A model generated the notes under the pieces. The model did not search any database, was not told the DNA's origin, and saw only the letters and a list, made by a program, of their open reading frames with translations. 64,000 nucleotides of DNA. Origin: Phenylobacterium sp. (GTDB taxonomy: Bacteria; Pseudomonadota; Alphaproteobacteria; Caulobacterales; Caulobacteraceae). Shown in pieces: positions 1-8,789 of the stretch. The DNA is taken from positions 1-64,000 of the forward strand of contig NZ_SCTC01000035.1 in NCBI RefSeq assembly GCF_004299445.1, in the 5' to 3' direction. Position 1 is the stretch's first letter, and every line of letters starts with the position of its first letter. Position numbers and translations under genes: made by a program.

Positions 1-168
1 CTTCAGCTCGTCGACCGCACCCTTGCCCTCGTCCGACTGCGACTTCAGCTCGTCGACCGCACCCTTGCCCTCGTCCGACTGCGACTTCAGCTCGTCGACC
101 GCCGCCTTGCCCTCGTCGCGCTGCGACCTCAGTTCCTCGACGGCGCCTTTGCCCTCCTCAAGCTGCGC
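1..168 (-). repeat. 42-bp tandem repeat encoding a 14-residue unit (4 copies visible)
   Basis: Read on the minus strand, four contiguous 42-bp units encode AQLEEGKGAVEELR, SQRDEGKAAVDELK and two identical SQSDEGKGAVDELK units. The copies nearest the window edge are the most alike, as expected for recent tandem duplication. The array continues beyond base 1. The charged pattern with a regular hydrophobic V..L suggests a helical or coiled-coil repeat. Confidence 0.9.
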
Positions 169-1605
169 CTGCAGTTCGTCGCTGATGTTCTTGCCATCGC
201 CGGCCTGGTCGCTGGCGCCGCGCAGGCCGTCGTCAGCCTCAATTGGGGCGTGTCGATCTTCCAGCGTCCTGCCCTCACCAGGCCCGAAGTCCCGTCCCAG
301 GGCGTCCGCACCTGCGCCGCCGGCGAGCTTCACAGCGCCGGACTCTACACCGACGACATCCGCGCCGGCCTCGCGCGGTACCGCCGGCTCACCGGCTGGG
401 CCACGCTGCCCCAGCCCATCACCCATCTTCTGAGCCCGACCTTCGTCCAGGTCGCGCCCGACGGACTCCGAGCCTGCGCCTCCAGCCGCCAGCCTTCCCG
501 CGCCATTCCCCATGTCGGCGACGTTGGCGCTCACCGTCTGCGCGCCCGGCGCGGCCGGCGTCGTGTTCTGGCCCAGCGGTCCCAGTTGCACCGGCCCCTG
601 ATCGGTCGGCGCAGACGGCGCCTCCGGTCGCGCGAGCGGGCCCACGCCGGGATCCTGGTCTACCCGCACGGGCGCGATCGGCGTGCCCTTCAAGAGCTCT
701 GACGGGCTCAGGCCAGGCGGTCCCTTGGGGACGGAGGATTGCAGGGGCGAGTTCTCGACCTGCGGGTGGTTCTCCGGCGGCGGCGGCGCCTTGCTCGAGG
801 CGTCATCAAGGCTCTTGTAGGGATTGACCTGGACGGAAGCGCCGCCGACGAGCCCGGCGCCCGCGGTGACGCCGACCTTCTTGGGGCTGAGCTCGGCGCC
901 GACGGCCGCACCGCCTCCGGCTTCCATCGACACCCCATAGCTCCCTTGGGAGATTTTGCCGTCGGCGTCAGCGTCGACCGCGGTGCGATACTCGTCGGTC
1001 GTGCGATGGGTGGCGACTTTGGCTCCCACCTCGCCCTTAATCCCGATATTCGACTTGTCGGCCGAGACGCCGAAGTTGCCGTATACGCTGCCGAGTTCAA
1101 CTTCCTTGACGTGGTGCGCGCCCGATCCGTCCTGGTTGAGGGTTCCCGATGTCTCGGTCGCCCGACCGAACTTCGCTTCGGCGCTAACCTGGGCCCCAGC
1201 CGTCAGGTTCCCCGGCTTCATGTAGTCGCCTTCCATCTTCGACTTCATCGGATCGGAGAGCTTGTCCCTCGACCCACCACCGAAGACCTCGCCGCCAAGG
1301 CCGCTTGAACGTCCGACGCCGAAACTCGCGCTACCCGGGTTGCTCTCCTGTTTCACAGCTTCAAAGTGCTGATAGCTGAAGCCGCCACGATCCTCGGACT
1401 TGATGCTGAGTTCGCCCTTGCGTTCTCCGTTGCCGCTGGTGATCGCGTAAACGCTCTCGCCGTTCTTGTTCGTCTCGACGAACTCGACCTTGTCGGTCTT
1501 CTTGAGCCCGATCCGGTCCCGCAGACTGATCATCTGCATCGGGTTCAGATGCGAGTTCTTGTAGATCTCGGCGTGGTTCGGACCCTTGAACGTACCGTCC
1601 GTCAT
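1..1605 (-). CDS. Large unrecognised protein, 5' part only, with 14-residue repeats at the window edge
   Basis: The frame is open for 535 codons from the ATG at 1605-1603 to base 1, where the gene leaves the window, so its C-terminus is unseen. An in-frame TAG lies 17 codons upstream and a GGGGGG stretch precedes the ATG, which supports this start. There is no signal peptide. Residues about 1-120 are polar and begin MTDGTFKGPNHAEIYK. The middle is Gly/Ala-rich, with an EF-hand-like loop DADADGKIS near residue 217. A Pro/Gly/Ala-rich low-complexity stretch follows, and then copies of SQSDEGKGAVDELK, a likely coiled coil. I do not recognise the family. The layout (globular head, flexible linker, charged repeats) is typical of very large surface or structural proteins, but no function can be assigned. 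Coding in this direction is supported by the in-register peptide repeat. Confidence 0.8.
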   Translation of the reverse strand, partial: MTDGTFKGPNHAEIYKNSHLNPMQMISLRDRIGLKKTDKVEFVETNKNGESVYAITSGNGERKGELSIKSEDRGGFSYQHFEAVKQESNPGSASFGVGRSSGLGGEVFGGGSRDKLSDPMKSKMEGDYMKPGNLTAGAQVSAEAKFGRATETSGTLNQDGSGAHHVKEVELGSVYGNFGVSADKSNIGIKGEVGAKVATHRTTDEYRTAVDADADGKISQGSYGVSMEAGGGAAVGAELSPKKVGVTAGAGLVGGASVQVNPYKSLDDASSKAPPPPENHPQVENSPLQSSVPKGPPGLSPSELLKGTPIAPVRVDQDPGVGPLARPEAPSAPTDQGPVQLGPLGQNTTPAAPGAQTVSANVADMGNGAGRLAAGGAGSESVGRDLDEGRAQKMGDGLGQRGPAGEPAVPREAGADVVGVESGAVKLAGGAGADALGRDFGPGEGRTLEDRHAPIEADDGLRGASDQAGDGKNISDELQAQLEEGKGAVEELRSQRDEGKAAVDELKSQSDEGKGAVDELKSQSDEGKGAVDELK

Positions 1606-1978
1606 CAGATGCCCCCCAGCATCCGAGTGAGCCTCAATCGACCGCCGCAGCTAGTCGACTGTCGTCATCGCCCCCCGGCCCGCGAACTGGAATATTCGCG
1701 TTCGACGATCACAGAGAGCCACTGTCGGCGCCCAGGCGCAACGAAAAGAATCTGCTCCGCGGAGCGATCACGCCGCCCGTCGACCTCGGCGCGCGCCGAC
1801 GACGAATTCACCTCGGCAGGCGACGAAGGTCTGCTGCGAGGACGTCCTAGTCTGGCGCGAAGTCCAAGCGGCCGCCCTCCCGGTCAGATGTGTGCTTAGC
1901 CCGGCCATTTCGGTCCGTGGCCGCCGCACCTGCCGGTCTGCGAATATCATGTTTTCGATTTGTTCGCGACCTCAGCGG
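1606..1978. other. Intergenic region without a recognisable gene
   Basis: These 373 bases separate two divergently oriented genes. Short ORFs here have no plausible Shine-Dalgarno site or protein-like composition. Promoters for both directions would be expected here, but I cannot place one with confidence. Confidence 0.4.
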
Positions 1979-2016
1979 TCGATGAGATAGCTCTTAGCCA
2001 TGAGCTATCTCATCGA
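1979..2016 (+). promoter_or_regulatory. Perfect 15-bp inverted repeat over a start codon
   Basis: TCGATGAGATAGCTC (1979-1993) and GAGCTATCTCATCGA (2002-2016) are exact reverse complements separated by the 8-base loop TTAGCCAT. The last two loop bases and the first base of the right arm form the ATG (2000-2002) of the following small ORF. In RNA this would be a stable hairpin holding the start codon at the loop/stem junction. In DNA it could be an operator for a dimeric regulator. The structure is seen directly; its role is inferred. Confidence 0.7.
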
Positions 2017-2247
2017 AACCTCGTCCTTTCCAACCGGAGAAAACCTCGACTACGAGAGCGTGGAAGAGCTCAAGGCGCTCGATGCCTTGAGAGACGAGGT
2101 TCGGCGCTCGCGCCCAGCCGTCTGCCCGGTTGAACGGGCGGGCGCCTGCAGTTCCGCCATGCCGTCGTGCTCGACGCGCCGTCCGCAGCGGAGGACTGGA
2201 CGGCGTCGGCCAAGCATGCGCCGATTGTCACACTGGTGTCGTCATGA
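2000..2247 (+). pseudogene. Small ORF upstream of the sigma factor, apparently interrupted by a frameshift
   Basis: The ATG at 2000 opens a protein-like frame (MSYLIETSSFPTGENLDYES, then VEELKALDALRDEVRR). After about residue 48 this frame becomes Arg/Cys/Ser-rich and only runs on because it enters the sigma-factor gene. From about 2147 a second frame gives sensible protein (GRLQFRHAVVLDAPSAAEDW...) and ends at TGA 2245-2247. One extra base near 2140-2150 would join them into a polypeptide of about 80 residues. This may be a true single-base deletion, a programmed shift or a sequencing error. The family is not recognised. It starts inside the 1979-2016 inverted repeat and ends 19 bases before the sigma-factor start. 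Confidence 0.45.
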
Positions 2248-2266
2248 CCGCCTCGGGGGGCGCGGG

Positions 2267-2860
2267 ATGAGCGAGCTTCTCGTTCGGCTGGAATGGTTCA
2301 AGGCTGTTGTGCTGCCGCATGAAGCCGCCGTGCGCGCACGGCTGAAACGCATCTGTCCGCCGGGTTTCGACGTTGACAACCTGGTCGCCGAGAGCTTGGC
2401 GCGTGCCTACCAGGCGCACGACATCGGACGGATCACGGCGGGCCGCGCGTACCTTTTCGCTATCGCCCGCAACCTGCTGATCGACACGCTGCGTCGCGAG
2501 GCCATCGTGTCGCTGGATTTCGTGGCCGACCTCGACGTCCTCCGCTCGGACGAGGCCATGACCGAGCGGCAGATCCAGGCGCGGGACGAACTGCGCTGGC
2601 TGCAAGCGCTCGTCGACCGCATGCCCACGCAGTGGCGACGTGTCTTCCTTTTGCGGCGCGTCCACGATCTTTCGCCTGCGACCATAGCGGGCGAGATGGG
2701 CTTGTCCGTTTCAACGGTCGAGAAGCACCTTGCCAAGGCGCTGAAGCTCGTGGCTCAGGCGCGGGCGGAACGTGAGGATCAAGAGCTTGGGCGAAACGCC
2801 CCCCAAGACCTGCGACGACCGGCCGGCCATCGAAGACCAGGCCGCCGCCTACGTCGCTAA
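2267..2860 (+). CDS. ECF sigma factor, FecI-type
   Basis: RNA polymerase sigma factor of 197 residues. It probably transcribes the TonB-receptor operon downstream when released by its FecR partner. Sigma region 2 is seen around FDVDNLVAESLARAYQ and RAYLFAIARNLLIDTLRR, and region 4 around MPTQWRRVFLLRRV followed by the helix-turn-helix GEMGLSVSTVEKHLAKAL. The start is placed at the ATG at 2267, after a GGGGGGCGCGGG stretch, because family similarity begins there. The same frame is open back to 2000, but that part is not sigma-like. The last 89 bases overlap fecR in another frame, and the Arg/Pro-rich C-terminal tail is a product of this overlap. Confidence 0.9.
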   Translation: MSELLVRLEWFKAVVLPHEAAVRARLKRICPPGFDVDNLVAESLARAYQAHDIGRITAGRAYLFAIARNLLIDTLRREAIVSLDFVADLDVLRSDEAMTERQIQARDELRWLQALVDRMPTQWRRVFLLRRVHDLSPATIAGEMGLSVSTVEKHLAKALKLVAQARAEREDQELGRNAPQDLRRPAGHRRPGRRLRR

Positions 2861-3782
2861 GCTTGCCTGCGGCGCCGACCCGGCCGAGCGGCAGGACATC
2901 TACGCGTGGGTCGAAGCCGATCCGCGCCACGCCGTCGCGTTCGCGCGGATGGAGGCGGCGTGGGAGGCGTCAGAGCGCCTGCGCGCCGCGCCGCCGCCGT
3001 TGGAGGGTCCCGCCCGTCCCGAGGGCCGTCCGGGGGCGGATGGGCGCAGGACCTTCCTTCTCGGCGCCAGTGCGGCGGCCGGTGTCGCCGTCGCCGCGAC
3101 CATCGGCTGGCGTCTGCTCGACACGGTGGAACGGTATCGCACGCGCGTGGGCGAGCGTCGTGTCATCGCACTCAGCGATGGTTCGACCCTGACCCTCAAC
3201 ACCTCCTCGACGGTCGAGGTGGCCTTCACCGCCAAGGTCCGGCGCCTGCGCCTCGTCCGCGGCGAGGCCCTGTTCGAGGTGGCGCACGATCCCACGAAGC
3301 CCTTCCTGGTCGAGGCGGGCGCCGCGCGGTTCCGAGCGCTGGGCACCGCCTTCAATGTCCGGGTCCGGCCGGATCTGGTCGAGCTGACGGTGACCCAGGG
3401 CGTGGTGGCCGTCGTGGCCGGCGAGTCCGACGTCGATCGTATGCCCGGCGCCCGCCGCATCGCCGCCGGCGGCGGCGCCGTCGTGCGATCCGGCGCGGTG
3501 GCGGCGACCGCGCTGGACGAGCAGCGCCTGCGCCAGCGGACGGCTTGGCAGGACGGCGTACTGGAGTTCGACGGCGAGTCGTTGGCCCAGGTGGTGGGCG
3601 AGTTCAACCGCTACCGCCGCCGGCCCATTGTCATCGGCGACGCCCGGCTGGAATCGCTCCGCATCGGCGGCCGGTTCGAGGTGGACGAGGCCGACAAGTT
3701 CCTCACGGCCCTGACCAGCAGCTTCCCGATCGAGGCGGTCGCTACGTCGGACGGCGGGGTGCTGCTGGTCGAGAAACCCTAG
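2772..3782 (+). CDS. FecR-type anti-sigma factor / signal transducer
   Basis: Inner-membrane sigma regulator of 336 residues that relays TonB-receptor occupancy to the FecI-type sigma factor. An N-terminal cytoplasmic domain (AAAYVAKLACG...DPRHAVAFARMEAAWE, residues about 24-70, DUF4880-like) is followed by a membrane segment (about 93-113, TFLLGASAAAGVAVAATIGW). The periplasmic FecR domain contains GERRVIALSDGSTLTLNTSS and a C-terminal STN-like dimer region. The GTG start at 2772 has GGGCGGAA just upstream and overlaps the sigma gene by 89 bases, implying coupled translation. Confidence 0.9.
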   Translation: MRIKSLGETPPKTCDDRPAIEDQAAAYVAKLACGADPAERQDIYAWVEADPRHAVAFARMEAAWEASERLRAAPPPLEGPARPEGRPGADGRRTFLLGASAAAGVAVAATIGWRLLDTVERYRTRVGERRVIALSDGSTLTLNTSSTVEVAFTAKVRRLRLVRGEALFEVAHDPTKPFLVEAGAARFRALGTAFNVRVRPDLVELTVTQGVVAVVAGESDVDRMPGARRIAAGGGAVVRSGAVAATALDEQRLRQRTAWQDGVLEFDGESLAQVVGEFNRYRRRPIVIGDARLESLRIGGRFEVDEADKFLTALTSSFPIEAVATSDGGVLLVEKP

Positions 3783-3867
3783 GCGCAGATTTTTCTCGGT
3801 CGGGATGGCGGCGGCGCGAGCCCGGCCCGTTCCATCAGGCAAGGGCGTCGCACTGGGGGTTTGCTAC

Positions 3868-6660
3868 ATGCCGCGGAACTTCGATCATCTCGTCTGGGCC
3901 TCGCCAATCGCAGCGGCCGTCGCTTTGGCCGCCGGACCCGCGCTCGCCGCAGAGTCGGTGACCAGCTTCGATATCGCGCCTCAGCCGATGCAGAGCGCGC
4001 TGAACGCGCTGTCGGCCCAGTCGGGCGTGCGGCTGCTCTACCCCTATGACCGCATCGCCGGCCTGAGCTCGCCGGGCGTTCGCGGCCGGATGGCGACGCG
4101 CGACGCGCTGGGCCAGATCATCGCCGGCTCGCCGCTGCGGGTGGCGATGGCGCAGAAGGACATGATCGCGCTCACCGCCGCGGCGCCACCGTCGGCGGGC
4201 CTGATCCGGACGGCCTCGGCGGGTCCCGTCTTCGCCACCGCGACCATCGCGGCCCAGGACTCGGGCGGCGGCGCGCCCGCCGCGGCCGCGCCTCAGGATG
4301 TCGAGGCAGTCGTGGTGACCGGCGTGCGCGGCGTGGCCCGCACGGTCATGGAGAGCCCGACGCCCATCGACGCCTTCACCGCCTCGGATCTCGAGAAGTC
4401 GGGCCGCGCGGGGGTTTTCCAGGCCCTTCAAACACTGGCGCCGTCGTTCAACCTGCCGTTCCGCGCCGGCGGCGGCACGTCGACCATCATCGCCACCGGC
4501 GGCCTGCGCGGCCTGAACCCCGATCAGACCCTGGTGCTGGTCAACGGCAAGCGCCGCCACAAGACCTCGCTCATCAACGCCGTGTCGTCGCTCTACAACG
4601 GCTCGGTTCCCGCCGACCTGGACATGATCCCCACGGCGTCGATCGAGCGGATCGAGGTGCTGCGCGACGGCGCCGCCGCGCAATACGGCTCGGACGCCAT
4701 CGCCGGGGTGATCAACATCATCATGAAAGGCGACTCCGACGCCGGCCTGATCAGCGCCACCTACGGCCTGAACTTCGACCGCAAGGACGGCGACCTCACC
4801 CAGTACGCCTTCAACAAGGGCTTCAAGCTCGGCGACGCCGGCTTCGTGAACGTCTCGGTGAACCACAAGGACCAGCGGCTCTCGAACCGGGCCTACCCCA
4901 TCGCTCCCACCGTCCAGCTGTTCCCACGGCTCGCAGGCGGCGTGCCCGACCCGCGCGAGGCGACGATCGACCGACTGGTGACCCTCAACTACGGCCAGCT
5001 GCCCCAGACCAACACGACGGTCGGGTTCAACGGCGAGTACGACTTCGGCAAGATCGCGGTCTACGCCTTCGGCACCTGGTCCAAGCGCGAGTCCGACCTG
5101 CCGTTCACCTACCGCACGCCCAACAACGTCAACACCACGCCCCAGCTCTACCCCCTCGGCTACCGCCCCAACGAGGTGGTCAACGAGGATGACTATGAGT
5201 TCACGGGCGGCATGAAGGGCGACCTCGGCGGCTGGGACTGGGACCTGTCGACCGGCTACGGGAAGAACAAGGCCACCCTGAACACCTCCAACACCGAGAA
5301 CGCCAGCCTGGGGCCGGCCAGCCCCAAGGTGTTCTACGTGGGCACGCTGAAGTCGGACGAGGTCACCAGCAACCTCGACGTGACCCGTGGCTTCGACCTG
5401 GGCGGCTCCACCCTGCAGGTGTCGTTCGGCGCCCAGTACCGTCGCGAGGGCTACAAGATCCTGGCCGGCGAGCCCGCCAGCTATGCCGAGGGCCTCTACC
5501 GCGCGCCGGCCGGCCAGCCCTTCGCCGGCGTCGCCCCGCAGACGGGCGCCCAGGCGACGCCGGGCTTCCGGCCCGCCGACGCCAGCACCAGCCACCGCGA
5601 CTCCAAGGCGGTGTACGGCGAGCTGGGCTGGGACGCGACCGAGCAGCTCTTCATCGGCGCGGCGGTCCGCTACGAGGACTACAGCGACTCCTCCGGCGAC
5701 ACCCTGACGGGCAAGCTGACCGGCCGCTACGCGCTGACCGACTGGCTTTCGATCCGTGGCGCCATCAGCAACGGCTTCCGCGCGCCGGGCCTGGCCCAGC
5801 AGAAGTACGCCGCCACCTCCAGCCAGTTCCGGACCGTCAACGGCGTGCCGAACCAGCTGCTGCTGATCAAGACCCTGCCGGTCAGCGCGCCCGAGGCCAT
5901 CGCCCTGGGCGCCGAACCCCTGACGCCGGAAGAGTCGACCAACATCAGCGGCGGCGTCACGATCCAGCCGGCCCCGGGCCTCGACATCACCATCGACGGC
6001 TACCAGATCAAGGTGGACGACCGGATCGCGATCACCAGCACGCTCACGGGCACGGCGGTCAGCAACATCCTGATCTCCAAGGGCCTCTCGGGCGACCTGT
6101 CGGCCCAGTACTACACCAACGCCATCGACACCCGGACGCGCGGCATCGACGTGGTGGCGACCTATCGCTACGACCTGGGCGACTGGGGCAGGCTGCGGGC
6201 CAACGCCGGGTTCAACTACGGCAAGACCAAGATCACCAACATCATCCCCAACCCGCCCGAGCTGACGGCCCTGGGCGCGGGCTTCGTGCTCTTTGCGCGC
6301 GGCAGCCAGGGCTTCCTCACCACCTCGTTCCCCAAGAGCAAGGTGGCGCTGGGCCTGAACTGGGACTGGAACAAGCTGAACGTGAACCTGCGGTCCACGC
6401 GGTACGGCAAGTTCACGGTCATCGCCGACCTGCCGATCAACGACCGCAGCTATGGGGCCAAGTGGATCACCGATCTGGAGGTCAGCTACAAGGTTCTCGA
6501 CAGCGTGACCGTCGCGGCCGGCGCCAACAACCTCTTCAACGAGTACCCGGACAAGAACGGCCAGTACAACGCGGCGCTGGGCAGCGGTCAGTTCCCCGGG
6601 ACCTCGCCGTTCGGGTTCACCGGTGGCTCCTGGTACGCCCGGGTGCAGTACAACTTCTGA
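3868..6660 (+). CDS. TonB-dependent receptor with N-terminal STN signalling domain
   Basis: Outer-membrane active transporter of 930 residues. The ATG at 3868 is preferred over the upstream in-frame ATG at 3805: it has GGGGGT 8 bases upstream and begins a normal signal peptide (MPRNFDHLVWASPIAAAVAL, cleavage after ALA). The STN domain (SFDIAPQPMQSALNALSAQS onward) contacts FecR. The plug domain follows (VEAVVVTGVRGVA; VLVNGKRRHK; IERIEVLRDGAAAQYGSDAI), then a 22-strand barrel ending in the aromatic GGSWYARVQYNF typical of BAM substrates. The substrate is unknown. The downstream acylase suggests an amide-containing compound, but that is inference. Confidence 0.93.
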   Translation: MPRNFDHLVWASPIAAAVALAAGPALAAESVTSFDIAPQPMQSALNALSAQSGVRLLYPYDRIAGLSSPGVRGRMATRDALGQIIAGSPLRVAMAQKDMIALTAAAPPSAGLIRTASAGPVFATATIAAQDSGGGAPAAAAPQDVEAVVVTGVRGVARTVMESPTPIDAFTASDLEKSGRAGVFQALQTLAPSFNLPFRAGGGTSTIIATGGLRGLNPDQTLVLVNGKRRHKTSLINAVSSLYNGSVPADLDMIPTASIERIEVLRDGAAAQYGSDAIAGVINIIMKGDSDAGLISATYGLNFDRKDGDLTQYAFNKGFKLGDAGFVNVSVNHKDQRLSNRAYPIAPTVQLFPRLAGGVPDPREATIDRLVTLNYGQLPQTNTTVGFNGEYDFGKIAVYAFGTWSKRESDLPFTYRTPNNVNTTPQLYPLGYRPNEVVNEDDYEFTGGMKGDLGGWDWDLSTGYGKNKATLNTSNTENASLGPASPKVFYVGTLKSDEVTSNLDVTRGFDLGGSTLQVSFGAQYRREGYKILAGEPASYAEGLYRAPAGQPFAGVAPQTGAQATPGFRPADASTSHRDSKAVYGELGWDATEQLFIGAAVRYEDYSDSSGDTLTGKLTGRYALTDWLSIRGAISNGFRAPGLAQQKYAATSSQFRTVNGVPNQLLLIKTLPVSAPEAIALGAEPLTPEESTNISGGVTIQPAPGLDITIDGYQIKVDDRIAITSTLTGTAVSNILISKGLSGDLSAQYYTNAIDTRTRGIDVVATYRYDLGDWGRLRANAGFNYGKTKITNIIPNPPELTALGAGFVLFARGSQGFLTTSFPKSKVALGLNWDWNKLNVNLRSTRYGKFTVIADLPINDRSYGAKWITDLEVSYKVLDSVTVAAGANNLFNEYPDKNGQYNAALGSGQFPGTSPFGFTGGSWYARVQYNF

Positions 6661-6688
6661 GTTCCGCGACCGCGTAGGGAGGCACGCC

Positions 6689-8773
6689 GTGTACCTGGCC
6701 AGGAATTTCTGGATCGCTGCCGGGCTGGCGGCGGGTCTCCTCGCATCGTCGGCGCAGGCCGCGCCCCCGCCGGTCAAGGGCGAGATCCTGTACGACAGCT
6801 ACGGCGTGCCGCACATCTACGGGAAGGACGAGCCCTCGGTCTTCTACGGCTTCGGCTACGCCACCGCGTCCAACCACGGCGACGTGGTGGTGAAGCTGTA
6901 CGGCCAGGCCCGCGGCCGCGCGGCCGAGTACTGGGGGCCCGCCGAGATCGAGTCCGACAAGTGGGTGATCGCCAACGACATCTATGAGCGGGCCAAGGCC
7001 TGGTACGCACAGGAGCCCGCCAGCTTCCGCGCCAACCTCGACGCCTTCGCCGCGGGCATGAACGCCTATTTCAAGGCCCACCCCGACAAGCTGGACCCGT
7101 CGGTGCGGCAGGTGTTCCCGATCAGCGGCGTCGATGTGATGGCCCACGCCCACCGGCTGATGAACTACGTCTACGTGGCGCCCCAGGCCCGCACCATGGG
7201 CGGCAACGCCGACGCGGGCTCGAACGCCTGGGCGGTGATGCCCAAGAAGTCGGCCAGCGGGAACACCCTGCTGCTCGCCAATCCGCACCTGCCCTGGGCG
7301 CCCAGCCAACTCACCTATTTCGAGGCCGACCTGAACGGCCCTGGCATCAAGATGTACGGCGCGACCCAGGTCGGGCTGCCGGTGCTGCGCTTCATGTTCA
7401 ACGACCGCATGGGCTTCACCAACACGGTCAACGGCATCCTGGGCGCCACCAACTACGAGCTGAAGCTGGCCGACGGCGGCTATGTCTACGACGGCAAGGT
7501 GCTGCCCTTCACGACCCGCACGACGTCCCTCAAGGTCAGGCAGCCGGACGGCTCTCTGAAGACCGAGACGCTGGAGCTGCGGTCCTCGGTGCACGGGCCG
7601 GTCTTCACCCGCGCCGACGGCAAGACGGTGGCGCTGCGCGTCGCCGGCCTCGACCGCCCGGGGGGCGTGCGCCAGTACTGGGACATGGGCAAGGCGAAGT
7701 CCTTCGCCGAGTATCAGACCATCATGAAGCGGCTGCAGGTGCCGTCCTTCAACATCGTCTACGGCGACAAGGAAGGCCACGTTCAGTACCTGCACAACGG
7801 CATCCTGCCCAAGCACGCCGACGGCAACGTCGCCAAGTGGGGCGGTCTGGTCGCGGGCGACACCTCGTCGACCCTCTGGACCGAGGTGCATCCGTACGAG
7901 GACCTGCCGAAGGTCATCGACCCGCCCAGCGGCTACGTCCAGAACACCAACGACCCGCCCTGGGTGGCCACCTATCCGCAGGTGATCCACGCCAAGGACT
8001 ACCCGGCCTATGTCGCCAACCCGGGCCCGCTGTCGCTGCGCGCCCAGCAGTCGTCGCACCTGATGGCCGACCCGCCGAAGATCACCTTCGACGACTTCGT
8101 GGCCCGTAAGCTGACCAGCCACGTCCTGATGACCGACCGCGTGCTGGATGAACTGCTGGCCGCCGCGGCCCAGAGCACGGACCCCGAGGTCACCGAGGCC
8201 GCCGCTGTGCTCAAGGCGTGGGACCGCACGGTCAACGCCGACGCCAAGGGCGCGCTGCTGTTCGAGGCCTGGGCGCGCAAGTTCGCCGGGCCGAACTACA
8301 TCAGCGACGCCAACTACCGGGTGCGATGGGATCCCGAGAAGCCCATCGACACGCCGACCGGCCTCAAGGATCCCGCCGCGTCGGTGGCGATGCTGAAGGC
8401 CGCCGCAGGGGAGGCGATAGCCAGCTACGGCGCGCTGGACCGCCCCTTCGGCGACGTCTCGCGCTTCGCCCTCGGCAAGGTCGACCTGCCCGGCAACGGC
8501 GGTTTCGGGAACCTGGGCGTCTTCCACGTCATGACCTGGAGCCCGCTGAAGGACGGCAAGCGCACGCCGGTCCACGGCGAGACCTGGATGTCGATGGTGG
8601 AGTTCTCGACGCCCATCAAGGCGCAGGGCTTGATGAGCTACGGCAACTCCACCCAGCCCGGCTCGCCCCACCGCAGCGACCAGCTGGAACAGCTGTCCAA
8701 GGAGACGTTCCGCACCCTTTGGACCACCCGGGCCGAGGTGGAAAAGCACGTGGAATCGCGCGTCGCCTACTGA
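6689..8773 (+). CDS. Secreted penicillin acylase family hydrolase
   Basis: Ntn-hydrolase precursor of 694 residues, expected to be exported and autocleaved into alpha and beta chains. The GTG at 6689 follows GGGAGG with ideal spacing and starts a signal peptide ending AQA. The beta-chain nucleophile is Ser178 in GSNAWAV, and an NPHLPW motif follows shortly after, as usual in the family. The family includes beta-lactam acylases and acyl-homoserine-lactone acylases (PvdQ/QuiP type); the sequence alone does not decide the substrate. It lies 28 bases after the TonB receptor, so import and hydrolysis of one N-acyl compound is a reasonable inference. Confidence 0.88.
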   Translation: MYLARNFWIAAGLAAGLLASSAQAAPPPVKGEILYDSYGVPHIYGKDEPSVFYGFGYATASNHGDVVVKLYGQARGRAAEYWGPAEIESDKWVIANDIYERAKAWYAQEPASFRANLDAFAAGMNAYFKAHPDKLDPSVRQVFPISGVDVMAHAHRLMNYVYVAPQARTMGGNADAGSNAWAVMPKKSASGNTLLLANPHLPWAPSQLTYFEADLNGPGIKMYGATQVGLPVLRFMFNDRMGFTNTVNGILGATNYELKLADGGYVYDGKVLPFTTRTTSLKVRQPDGSLKTETLELRSSVHGPVFTRADGKTVALRVAGLDRPGGVRQYWDMGKAKSFAEYQTIMKRLQVPSFNIVYGDKEGHVQYLHNGILPKHADGNVAKWGGLVAGDTSSTLWTEVHPYEDLPKVIDPPSGYVQNTNDPPWVATYPQVIHAKDYPAYVANPGPLSLRAQQSSHLMADPPKITFDDFVARKLTSHVLMTDRVLDELLAAAAQSTDPEVTEAAAVLKAWDRTVNADAKGALLFEAWARKFAGPNYISDANYRVRWDPEKPIDTPTGLKDPAASVAMLKAAAGEAIASYGALDRPFGDVSRFALGKVDLPGNGGFGNLGVFHVMTWSPLKDGKRTPVHGETWMSMVEFSTPIKAQGLMSYGNSTQPGSPHRSDQLEQLSKETFRTLWTTRAEVEKHVESRVAY

Positions 8774-8789
8774 GGTCGAGGAGATGAGG

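Noticed and set aside
2000..2860. A single 286-residue sigma factor starting at 2000
   Set aside because: The first 89 residues are not sigma-like, contain a low-complexity Arg/Ser/Cys stretch, and the true sigma similarity starts at the ATG at 2267 with its own ribosome-binding site.
3835..6777. 980-codon open frame on the minus strand across the TonB receptor gene
   Set aside because: It is the complement of a well-supported receptor gene in GC-rich DNA, has Gly/Arg/Val-rich repetitive composition and no domain. The same applies to the long antisense frames over the acylase, GMC and LuxR genes.
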